7,837 nt of DNA from Acidobacteriota bacterium (GTDB taxonomy: Bacteria > Acidobacteriota > Terriglobia > Terriglobales > Acidobacteriaceae): positions 1 through 7,837 of the forward strand of contig JAJZJJ010000115.1 of assembly GCA_021810175.1 (NCBI GenBank), in the 5' to 3' direction. Within the stretch, counting starts at the first letter, position 1. Each line of letters begins with the position of its first letter. The translations under genes were made by a program, and so were the position numbers. A model generated the notes under the pieces. The model was given only the letters and a program-made list of their open reading frames with translations, did not search any database and was not told the DNA's origin. Below are positions 1 to 4,392 of this stretch, piece after piece.

Positions 1-248
1 CTTCGGCAATCGCGTCCTGTGCCTGGCGCTTGGTGCCGACAAACAGAATCACCTTGCCCTCGGCGCACAGGTCCGTCACATACTTGCTGGCGTCCTTGAA
101 CATCTTCAGGGTCTTCTGCAGGTCGATGATGTAAATGCCGTTCCGCTCGCCGAAGATGTACTCCTTCATCCGCGGATCCCAGCGCTTTGTCTGATGCCCG
201 AAGTGAACACCCGCTTCGAGCAGCTCCTTCATGGTGATGTTGGCCAAA
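1..248 (-). CDS. rpsB: 30S ribosomal protein S2, N-terminal part (3' end outside window)
   Basis: S2 is a structural protein of the small ribosomal subunit. It binds late in 30S assembly and helps recruit S1 in many bacteria. The minus-strand translation begins [20 protein letters not shown] and continues with [20 protein letters not shown], then DLQKT and [13 protein letters not shown], which are hallmark S2 blocks. About 82 codons are present; S2 is usually 230-300 residues, so roughly two thirds lie beyond base 1. I chose a TTG start (248-246) because AAAGGAGG lies just upstream and the protein then begins at the expected family position; the first ATG (residue 6) would remove conserved N-terminal residues. 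It is the third gene of rplM-rpsI-rpsB, 151 bp after rpsI, far enough for its own regulation. The identity is certain; the exact start is very likely. Confidence 0.96.
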
Positions 249-252
249 CAGC

Positions 253-260
253 CTCCTTTT
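253..260 (-). promoter_or_regulatory. Shine-Dalgarno of rpsB, which decides its TTG start
   Basis: The minus strand reads AAAGGAGG, then four bases, then TTG. It is the strongest Shine-Dalgarno in the window. The short 4-nt spacing from GGAGG to TTG is tighter than the usual 5-9 nt, but no other in-frame start lies nearby except the ATG five codons later. Confidence 0.75.
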
Positions 261-269
261 TGAACTGCA

Positions 270-288
270 TCCCGGCGATACCGGGATT
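270..288 (-). promoter_or_regulatory. hairpin in the rpsB 5' leader
   Basis: On the minus strand ATCCCGG and CCGGGAT form a perfect 7-bp stem (288-282 with 276-270) around the loop TATCG. It ends 9 bases before the AAAGGAGG of rpsB. No T-run follows, so it is not an intrinsic terminator. Autoregulation of rpsB through its leader is known in other bacteria. A similar role here is inference from position only. Confidence 0.45.
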
Positions 289-335
289 GATTCCCAAATC
301 AGGGAAGATTTGCTTCCAAAACTTGTGCCGGTTGT

Positions 336-394
336 CAGTTGCCAGTCCCCAGTAAAACCACTGAGGACTGTCGACTGAAAACTGCGGACTGCAA
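336..394. repeat. inverted array of ACTG/CAGT heptads between rpsI and rpsB
   Basis: On the plus strand CAGT recurs every seven bases at 336, 343 and 350. After AAAACC there follow five perfect in-register heptads of the form ACTGNNN: actgagg, actgtcg, actgaaa, actgcgg and actgcaa (360-394). Because CAGT and ACTG are reverse complements, the two halves face each other: 335-353 pairs with 360-378 at 16 of 19 positions around a 6-base loop. One heptad reads CCCCAGT, reminiscent of the short tandemly repeated heptanucleotides (STRR) described in cyanobacteria. The spacers vary, so this is not CRISPR. It fills the middle of the 151-bp gap and would be transcribed in the rpsI-rpsB message as a long hairpin. 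Confidence 0.75.
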
Positions 395-410
395 ACGCGC
401 TAGCGTTTGC
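391..410 (-). other. hairpin centred on the rpsI stop codon
   Basis: The minus strand reads GCAAACGC-TAGC-GCGTTTGC, a perfect 8-bp stem with a 4-base loop. The loop begins with the TAG stop codon of rpsI, so the last two sense codons (Lys, Arg) form the left arm. It abuts the heptad array (the last heptad shares 391-394). No T-run follows, so a role as an intrinsic terminator is doubtful. It could slow 3' exonucleases or ribosome release, which is inference. Confidence 0.5.
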
Positions 411-795
411 TGAACTGGAACCGCTTGCGGGCGCCCTTCTGTCCGTACTTCTTCCGCTCCTTAATGCGCGAATCCCGCGACAGCAGACCTTCGCCCTTGA
501 GCGTCTTGCGCAGCTCGGCGTTGAACTCGAGCAGCGCGCGCGCCGCGCCCATCTTCACTGCGTCGGCCTGTGCGGCCACCCCGCCGCCGGCCACCGTCGT
601 GACCACGTCAAAGGTCGAGAGCGTCTCGGTCAGCGCCAGCGGCTTCTTTGCCGAAACCCGCTGCTGCTCGGTCACAAAGTACGTCTCAAACGGCTTGCCG
701 TTCACGGTGAAATTACCGCTGCCCGGACGCAGAAAGACGCGGGCGATCGCCGACTTGCGCCGTCCCGTTCCGTAATACTGAATCAGATCTGCCAT
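400..795 (-). CDS. rpsI: 30S ribosomal protein S9
   Basis: S9 is a small-subunit head protein whose C-terminal tail reaches the P-site tRNA. The 131-residue product has the typical bacterial length. It shows [19 protein letters not shown] near the N-terminus (residues 7-25), the S9 signature region [20 protein letters not shown] (69-88), and the basic tail [20 protein letters not shown] followed by KR (110-131), which ends in the invariant SKR. The signature carries Ala-Ala where many bacteria have Ser-Gly. The ATG is preceded by GAGGA with a short spacer. It lies 19 bp after rplM, so the two are certainly co-transcribed, as in most bacteria. The stop codon lies in the loop of a perfect hairpin. 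Confidence 0.98.
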   Translation of the reverse strand: MADLIQYYGTGRRKSAIARVFLRPGSGNFTVNGKPFETYFVTEQQRVSAKKPLALTETLSTFDVVTTVAGGGVAAQADAVKMGAARALLEFNAELRKTLKGEGLLSRDSRIKERKKYGQKGARKRFQFSKR

Positions 796-814
796 GAATC
801 CTCGGTCTCTTTAA

Positions 815-1249
815 CTATGCGTTGATCTCAAGCGGCTGCGGCTGCTGCGCGGCATGCGGATGCTGATCGCCCTTGTATACATTCAGCTTGGATGCCATCT
901 TCCGGCCCAGCTTCGTCTTCGGCAGCATGCCCTTGATCGCCTCTTCCACAATCTTTTCGGGCTTGCGCTGCAGCAGGCGCACGAACGATTCCTCGCGCAA
1001 CCCGCCCGGGAAACCCGTGTAACGGCGGTACATCTTCTGCTGGCTCTTCAGCCCGGTCAGCCGAACCTTCTCAGCGTTGATCACGATCAGGTGATCGCCC
1101 ATATCCATAAAAGGCGTGTACCTGGGACTGTTCTTGCCGCTCAGCACCCTCGCCGCCTCGGTGGCCAGGCGCCCCAGCGTTTTGCCGCTGGCGTCCACCA
1201 CATACCACTTCCGGCTGACATCGTGCGAGCTCGGGAAATACGTCGACAT
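815..1249 (-). CDS. rplM: 50S ribosomal protein L13
   Basis: L13 is an early-assembling large-subunit protein that binds 23S rRNA. The product is 144 residues, the usual length. Recognisable blocks in order are [20 protein letters not shown] (13-32), [16 protein letters not shown] (51-66), [13 protein letters not shown] (75-87) and the L13 signature around [12 protein letters not shown] (107-118), followed by [11 protein letters not shown] (122-132). The start ATG has AAGGA four bases upstream. It is the first gene of the rplM-rpsI-rpsB operon and has a leader of about 330 nt behind a good promoter. In other phyla rplM-rpsI is often autoregulated by L13 binding to the leader; whether that applies here cannot be seen. 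Confidence 0.98.
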   Translation of the reverse strand: MSTYFPSSHDVSRKWYVVDASGKTLGRLATEAARVLSGKNSPRYTPFMDMGDHLIVINAEKVRLTGLKSQQKMYRRYTGFPGGLREESFVRLLQRKPEKIVEEAIKGMLPKTKLGRKMASKLNVYKGDQHPHAAQQPQPLEINA

Positions 1250-1581
1250 CGTTCCTTCTCTCCTCAGGCACTCGGCCCTTGCCTTGCGGCGCTCTGCTCA
1301 AAATCCTGCCCGCGTCACTCTTCGCGCGCCCGTCCCCGCTCCCGAAGAACCCCTTGTTTCGGGTTTCGCATCGGGCCCAGGCTCGCGCCAAAGCGTTCCG
1401 CGATACTTCCGTTTATCCCGCGGTTCACCACAGCTTTTCGCGTGAGTGCGCGCAGCGTTCTCTTTCACCCGTCCGACCCTTAAAAGCCGGTCTTTCCAAC
1501 ATTTCCGGGTTAGAGCTTCCGGGATTCCGTCTCCCCAGCCTCGAAACACAACAAAGGCGGGCAGACAGAAGTCTGCGCAAG
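1250..1581 (-). promoter_or_regulatory. long 5' leader of the rplM operon
   Basis: From the predicted promoter at 1588-1616 to the rplM ATG lie about 330 bases with no recognisable gene. Near the 5' end a hairpin GCAGAC-TTCT-GTCTGC (1576-1561) occurs. In the middle two mutually exclusive stems compete: CCCGAA/TTCGGG (1363-1358 with 1346-1341) and AACCC/GGGTT (1365-1361 with 1352-1348). An open minus-strand frame of 83 codons (1549-1298) overlaps it but lacks a credible ribosome site and has biased, low-complexity content, so I do not call it. The leader does not resemble tmRNA, SRP RNA or RNase P RNA. Confidence 0.45.
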
Positions 1582-1587
1582 GACTTT

Positions 1588-1616
1588 AGAATACGAGAAT
1601 TTCAGGGCCGAGTCAA
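1588..1616 (-). promoter_or_regulatory. sigma70-type promoter for rplM-rpsI-rpsB
   Basis: The minus strand reads TTGACT (1616-1611, five of six to consensus), exactly 17 bases, then TATTCT (1593-1588, four of six). Transcription would begin near 1581. It is the best -35/-10 pair in the window and points at the ribosomal operon, which needs a strong promoter. Confidence 0.65.
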
Positions 1617-1793
1617 TGAAAGAGGAGGCGTCGTCTCAGCCCTCTGCGCCGCCGGGATCGGCCCTGTGACGACTTCCACGCGGGAAGATCTCTCGGAGTA
1701 CCCCTGCCCCACACAACCAACCCTGGCTCGAACCCCTGACGGCCCGTCTCGGCACCCTCGCACCGAATCCAGACATCGCCTCCCGGCAGCCTC
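1617..1793. other. intergenic spacer between divergent promoters, nothing recognised
   Basis: This stretch separates the minus-strand rplM promoter from the plus-strand promoter of the membrane protein. It has only short open frames without family resemblance, including a 16-codon frame from the ATG at 1616, and one weak hairpin CTTCC-acgcg-GGAAG. I see no RNA gene, repeat or transposon end in it. Confidence 0.5.
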
Positions 1794-1802
1794 TGCTATC
1801 AT
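1794..1802 (+). promoter_or_regulatory. extended -10 promoter element before the membrane protein gene
   Basis: TGcTATCAT matches the extended -10 pattern TGnTATAAT with five of six in the hexamer. No convincing -35 is visible, as is common for extended -10 promoters. Transcription would begin near 1809 and leave a leader of about 31 nt before the ATG at 1840. It also argues against the in-frame ATG at 1801 as the start, because that ATG lies inside the -10. Confidence 0.45.
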
Positions 1803-1839
1803 GGCTCCCGCCAGGATTGTCTCTCTACGCGGGCACACT

Positions 1840-2322
1840 ATGCCTCGGCATATCTATCTCAAGGCTTTCGGCCTCGCGGTCCTCATCGCCGGATCACTCG
1901 ACATCTCCGACGCCCTGCTCTTTTACGGCCTGCGCGGAACACCTCCTCGCCTGCTCCTCCAGGTCATTGCCAGCGGACTCCTTGGCCCTCTGGCCCTCCA
2001 TCTCGGCCTCTTCGCCGCCCTGCTCGGCCTCGTTATCCACTACACCATCACCGCGTTCTGGGCCTCGCTCTTTCTCGTCATGACTCGGCGCTTCTCCGGG
2101 CTCCTGCGCCACGCGCTGTCCGCCGGAGCTGCCTATGGGGCTCTCATCTACCTTGTCATGAACTACCTGGTTCTGCCGCTTTCCCGCGTCATAGCCCACC
2201 CGGTTTTCAGCCTCCCCGTTTTCGCAAATGCAGTTCTGGCCCTTGTCTTCTGCATGGGCATACCCATCGCCCTCGTCAGCAAAGCCGTCCTCCGGAACAG
2301 CACTCCCGCCATTCCCGCCTGA
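1840..2322 (+). CDS. conserved hypothetical four-helix inner membrane protein
   Basis: The function is unknown. The 160-residue product is dominated by hydrophobic helices at about residues 8-29, 50-82 (with HYTITAFW in it), 92-115 and 126-148, so it is very likely an inner membrane protein with four segments. Distinctive blocks are GSLDISDALLFYG (18-30), VIASGLLG (42-49) and YGALIYLVMNYLVLPLS (99-115), where DISD and MNYxVLPLS look like conserved family motifs. The style recalls small DUF1440/YagU-like membrane proteins, but I cannot confirm that. The frame is open back to 1279; I chose ATG 1840 because the upstream extension is Arg/Pro/Ser-rich, antisense to the rplM leader, and crosses a likely promoter. 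The Shine-Dalgarno is weak. It appears to be a single-gene unit. Confidence 0.75.
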   Translation: MPRHIYLKAFGLAVLIAGSLDISDALLFYGLRGTPPRLLLQVIASGLLGPLALHLGLFAALLGLVIHYTITAFWASLFLVMTRRFSGLLRHALSAGAAYGALIYLVMNYLVLPLSRVIAHPVFSLPVFANAVLALVFCMGIPIALVSKAVLRNSTPAIPA

Positions 2323-2329
2323 GCGACAT

Positions 2330-2399
2330 GCCCATCGGTGAAATCATCGATTGCCGGGTCCCCACTTGTTATAACGATGGGCGGCTCCCCGCTTGTTAT
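2330..2399. repeat. diverged 27-bp tandem duplication and 8-bp inverted repeat before the NUDIX gene
   Basis: The 16-mers at 2357-2372 and 2384-2399 (core TCCCC-r-CTTGTTAT) are identical at 14 of 16 positions and start 27 bases apart; weaker similarity extends over the whole 27-base period. In addition GCCCATCG at 2330-2337 pairs perfectly with CGATGGGC at 2375-2382. This fills the gap between the membrane protein and the NUDIX gene and runs into the presumed NUDIX start. It could be paired operator sites, a degraded repeat element or part of a formerly coding N-terminus. Confidence 0.5.
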
Positions 2400-2941
2400 C
2401 CTGTCAAAGAAGAACTCTACCCGGCAGCATCCCCCTGAAAACGACCCGCACCCATCCTCGACCCCAGAAACACAGCGCCGGACTCCTCCTGTATCGGCGC
2501 AAACCCAACGCCCATCTCGAAGTCCTGCTCGCCCATCCCGGCGGCCCCTTCTGGACGCACCGCGACCTCGGCGCCTGGACCATCCCCAAAGGCAGCGTCG
2601 TCCCCGGCGAAGACCTTCTCGCCGCCGCCTGCCGCGAATTCCGCGAGGAAACCGGCCTCACGCCCCCCTCCGAGGAACCCGGCCGCTACTTCCCGCTCGG
2701 AGACATCCAGCAGCTGAGCGGCAAAATCGTCAGCGCATGGGCCTTCGAGGGCGACTTCGACCCTGCCGGCCTGGTCAGCAACACCTCGCCCATCGAGTGG
2801 CCACCCCGCTCGGGCCGCGAAGTCGAAGTCCCGGAAATCGACCGAGCCGAATGGTTCGCCATGCCCGCTGCCCGCAACAAGATCCTCCCCGCACAAATTC
2901 CCTTTCTCGACCGCCTCGCCCGGCACCTCGCGAAAAAGTAA
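2393..2941 (+). CDS. NUDIX hydrolase
   Basis: NUDIX enzymes hydrolyse nucleoside diphosphates linked to another moiety, using metal ions bound by the NUDIX box. The box is perfect: G-x5-E-x7-REuxEExGu is met by [20 protein letters not shown] plus TGL (residues 67-89 of the 182-residue frame), preceded by LGAWTIPKG. Other blocks, AGLLLYRR (29-36), [10 protein letters not shown] (45-54), WAFEGDFDP (116-124), [13 protein letters not shown] (129-141) and EIDRAEWF (148-155), fit the subgroup of stand-alone predicted NTP pyrophosphohydrolases (COG4119-like). The substrate is unknown. The start is uncertain: the frame opens at 2375 and holds no ATG before the domain. TTG 2393 is the best candidate and CTG 2435 an alternative, both without a good Shine-Dalgarno. 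It is separated by 82 bp from the downstream ankyrin gene. Confidence 0.9.
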   Translation: MLSCQRRTLPGSIPLKTTRTHPRPQKHSAGLLLYRRKPNAHLEVLLAHPGGPFWTHRDLGAWTIPKGSVVPGEDLLAAACREFREETGLTPPSEEPGRYFPLGDIQQLSGKIVSAWAFEGDFDPAGLVSNTSPIEWPPRSGREVEVPEIDRAEWFAMPAARNKILPAQIPFLDRLARHLAKK

Positions 2942-2996
2942 TCCCGCAGGCTGGCGGTCATCTGGAAGTTTGAAGCCGAACTCCCCCAACCGGCGC

Positions 2997-3002
2997 TACA
3001 AT
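2997..3002 (+). promoter_or_regulatory. possible -10 element for the ankyrin-repeat gene
   Basis: TACAAT matches the -10 consensus at five of six positions and lies 22 bases before the ATG at 3024. The ribosome site GGGAGG (3009-3014) falls between the two. The nearest -35-like sequence, TTGAAG at 2970, is 21 bases away, too far for an ordinary spacer, so the call is tentative. Confidence 0.35.
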
Positions 3003-3023
3003 CAGGCCGGGAGGCTTGCAAGA

Positions 3024-3689
3024 ATGAAACGCCTCGTCTTTGACATGATCCAGCACGGCCAGACGGCCGAGCTCGCCGCCCAGCTTGCCAACCACGCGCA
3101 GCTGGCCGAGGCTCAGAACGCTGACGGCATCTCCGCTCTCCGCGCCGCCGTCTATCACCACCAGCCCGCGATTCGCGACCTGCTCCTGCCCTACCTGCCC
3201 GAACTCGATATCTTCGACGCTTCCTCCGTCGGAGACATCGAACGCATCGAGCAGCTTCTCTCCTTCGATCCCTCGCTCGTCGCCAGTCACTCCACAGATG
3301 GTTGGACGCCGCTGCATCTTGCCGCCGCCTTCGCCGATGAGGACACTGTCCACCTGCTGCTTTCGAGAGGGGCGGACGCCCACGCCCGTTCCCACAACGA
3401 TCTGGGCAATCAACCATTGCATGCCTGCGTCGCACGCTTCGGCTCGCTCGCCTCGGCTCGCGCTCTCATCGAGGGCGGAGCCGACGTGAACGCGACCCAG
3501 TCCGGCGGCATCACGCCGCTCCATCTGACCGCGGCACAGGGCAAAACGGAGATGCTCCAGTTACTGCTCCGGCATGGCGCATCGCCCTCCGCCCGCACAG
3601 ACGAAGGCAAGCTGCCGCTCGACCTCGCACGCGAACGAGGCCACACCCAGGCTGCCGAGCGGCTCGCGGCGCTTTCGTCGCCCAATTAA
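3024..3689 (+). CDS. ankyrin-repeat protein
   Basis: The 221-residue product is a soluble repeat protein without signal peptide or membrane segment, probably a cytosolic protein-protein interaction module. The clearest repeats are DGWTPLHLAAAFADEDTVHL with LLSRGADAHA (92-121), NQPLHACVARFGSLASARAL with IEGGADVNA (129-158), ITPLHLTAAQGKTEMLQLLL with RHGASPSA (163-190) and a final partial LPLDLARERGHTQAAERLA (197-215). Two degenerate repeats precede them: ISALRAAVYHHQPAIRDLLL (36-55) and a loose one at 63-90. The partner cannot be inferred. I chose ATG 3024 because GGGAGG lies nine bases upstream; an in-frame TTG at 2970 would add 18 residues without a ribosome site. A terminator-like hairpin follows seven bases after the stop, so the gene probably ends its transcript. 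Confidence 0.9.
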   Translation: MKRLVFDMIQHGQTAELAAQLANHAQLAEAQNADGISALRAAVYHHQPAIRDLLLPYLPELDIFDASSVGDIERIEQLLSFDPSLVASHSTDGWTPLHLAAAFADEDTVHLLLSRGADAHARSHNDLGNQPLHACVARFGSLASARALIEGGADVNATQSGGITPLHLTAAQGKTEMLQLLLRHGASPSARTDEGKLPLDLARERGHTQAAERLAALSSPN

Positions 3690-3695
3690 CAGCGG

Positions 3696-3726
3696 TGAGG
3701 CGCTTTGCAAGGGGCCTCATCTTTCT
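3696..3726 (+). terminator. probable intrinsic terminator of the ankyrin-repeat gene
   Basis: TGAGGC (3696-3701) pairs with GCCTCA (3714-3719) around a 12-base loop, followed at once by the T-rich TCTTTCT. It begins seven bases after the TAA stop. The stem is short, so strength is moderate. The T-rich tail runs straight into the left end of the palindromic element. Confidence 0.5.
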
Positions 3727-3842
3727 AGAGCATTTCCCCTATTGGTATAGACCGAAGAGAGAATCTCAACGCAGCTTTTCCGTTAAGAAAAGCTGCGCTT
3801 GGTTGATTTCAGAAGGTTCACAGGAATAGGGGAAATGCTCTA
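3726..3842. mobile_element. MITE-like palindromic element, 117 bp including flanking TA
   Basis: The ends are a perfect 18-bp inverted repeat: TAGAGCATTTCCCCTATT at 3726-3743 and its complement at 3825-3842. The centre is another perfect stem, GCAGCTTTTC (3771-3780) with GAAAAGCTGC (3787-3796) around CGTTAA, extended by one C-G pair. The material between is only partly complementary, so the whole element can fold into one long imperfect hairpin. Both ends are bounded by TA and the element proper begins with GAGC, as expected for non-autonomous IS630/Tc1-mariner-type elements that duplicate a TA target. It has no coding capacity. It sits between two convergent genes, and its right edge forms part of the stop codon of the minus-strand gene. 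The family assignment is inference; the palindrome is directly visible. Confidence 0.75.
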
Positions 3843-4016
3843 ATCCATCTGGTCGATGATTTCCTGCAGCGTCGGCTTGTGCTTGCGCTTGCGTTTTGTG
3901 TCGCGCGGCTCGCCCTCGATCACGCGTTCGGGTTTTGGCTGCCCCACCCGTTCCCGGGCTGTCGCCTTTACCGCCTTCACCTTGGAGAACACCCGCTTCT
4001 TGGCCCGTCTTGCCAT
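3840..4016 (-). CDS. small, highly basic hypothetical protein (58 aa)
   Basis: The function is unknown. The product begins MARRAKKRVFSKVKAVKATA and has a second basic cluster DTKRKRKHKP (39-48), then an acidic-amphipathic end TLQEIIDQMD (49-58). About a third of the residues are Lys or Arg, which would suit nucleic-acid or ribosome binding, but no named domain is visible. I chose the ATG at 4016-4014; an open frame continues upstream to 4163 but would overlap the start of the divergent gene and is low in plausibility. The Shine-Dalgarno is weak. The stop TAG (3842-3840) combines host TA with the first G of the palindromic element. It is divergent from the Cys4 protein gene with a 91-bp gap. 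Confidence 0.55.
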   Translation of the reverse strand: MARRAKKRVFSKVKAVKATARERVGQPKPERVIEGEPRDTKRKRKHKPTLQEIIDQMD

Positions 4017-4107
4017 CGTGGCTATCACGTTAGCACCGTTTTCCAGCCGCTGCCGTGAAATACTGACTCCGGGTGATAGATCCCAACTCCCCCTTTGGAG
4101 ACCGGTC

Positions 4108-4389
4108 ATGGAAGAGCGCGATTTTTTTGACGAAAAACAGGAACAACGCACGCACACGCTCACTTGTCCCCACTGCGGCCAAGCCGACGAGTACCAGATC
4201 GGCTGGCTGGTCCGCCGTAAAAAGGCCTCACTCCCTCGTCATGCCGACGAGCGCGACCGCGCCCGCTTTGCCAAGGCGCAGTCCTACATGGTCCGCCGCG
4301 ACGATGTGGTCGCCTGCAAAAATATCCGCTGCCGCAAGCGCTTTGAGGTCACCTCGCTGCAATCGGTAGCCTTCTTGCAATCGGCCTGA
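4108..4389 (+). CDS. small Cys4 protein, putative zinc-binding
   Basis: The function is unknown. The 93-residue protein has two cysteine pairs, CPHC (20-23) and CKNIRC (70-75), separated by a basic segment containing WLVRRKK (33-39) and RHADERDRARFAKAQ (44-58). CxxC plus Cx4C would make a plausible structural zinc site, with the basic middle as a possible nucleic-acid or partner surface; this is inference from composition. The ATG at 4108 is supported by GGAG seven bases upstream. The frame is open back to 3856, but that part crosses the divergent gene and lacks a start signal. The stop lies 3 bp before the ATG of the secreted glycoside-hydrolase-like gene, so the two are probably co-transcribed and translationally coupled. 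The first residues are acidic (MEERDFFDEK). Confidence 0.75.
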   Translation: MEERDFFDEKQEQRTHTLTCPHCGQADEYQIGWLVRRKKASLPRHADERDRARFAKAQSYMVRRDDVVACKNIRCRKRFEVTSLQSVAFLQSA

Positions 4390-4392
4390 ACC

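Noticed and set aside
336..394. CRISPR-like array
   Set aside because: The period is only seven bases, with a 4-base constant part and no cas gene, so it cannot be a CRISPR array.
854..1483. 209-codon plus-strand frame across rplM
   Set aside because: Antisense shadow of rplM, with no family resemblance.
1715..1745. tRNA-like T-loop sequence (GGTTCGAGCC on the minus strand)
   Set aside because: No acceptor stem, anticodon arm or CCA end can be drawn around it on either strand.
1602..1838. 78-codon minus-strand frame upstream of the rplM promoter
   Set aside because: No ribosome site, no motif, overlaps both predicted promoters.
1279..1839. N-terminal extension of the membrane protein frame
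   Set aside because: The added 187 residues are Arg/Pro/Ser-rich, lie antisense to the rplM leader and cross its promoter; the hydrophobic protein begins naturally at ATG 1840.
2686..3524. Minus-strand frames of 249 and 188 codons across the NUDIX and ankyrin genes
   Set aside because: Arg-rich or low-complexity products antisense to two well-supported genes.
3024..3689. Ankyrin-repeat protein as a secreted host-directed effector or part of a toxin-antitoxin pair
   Set aside because: No signal peptide, secretion system, toxin or antitoxin gene is visible nearby; ankyrin proteins are common in free-living bacteria.
3771..3796. Central stem of the palindromic element as an intrinsic terminator
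   Set aside because: No T-run follows the stem on either strand; the ankyrin gene already has a better candidate at 3696-3726.
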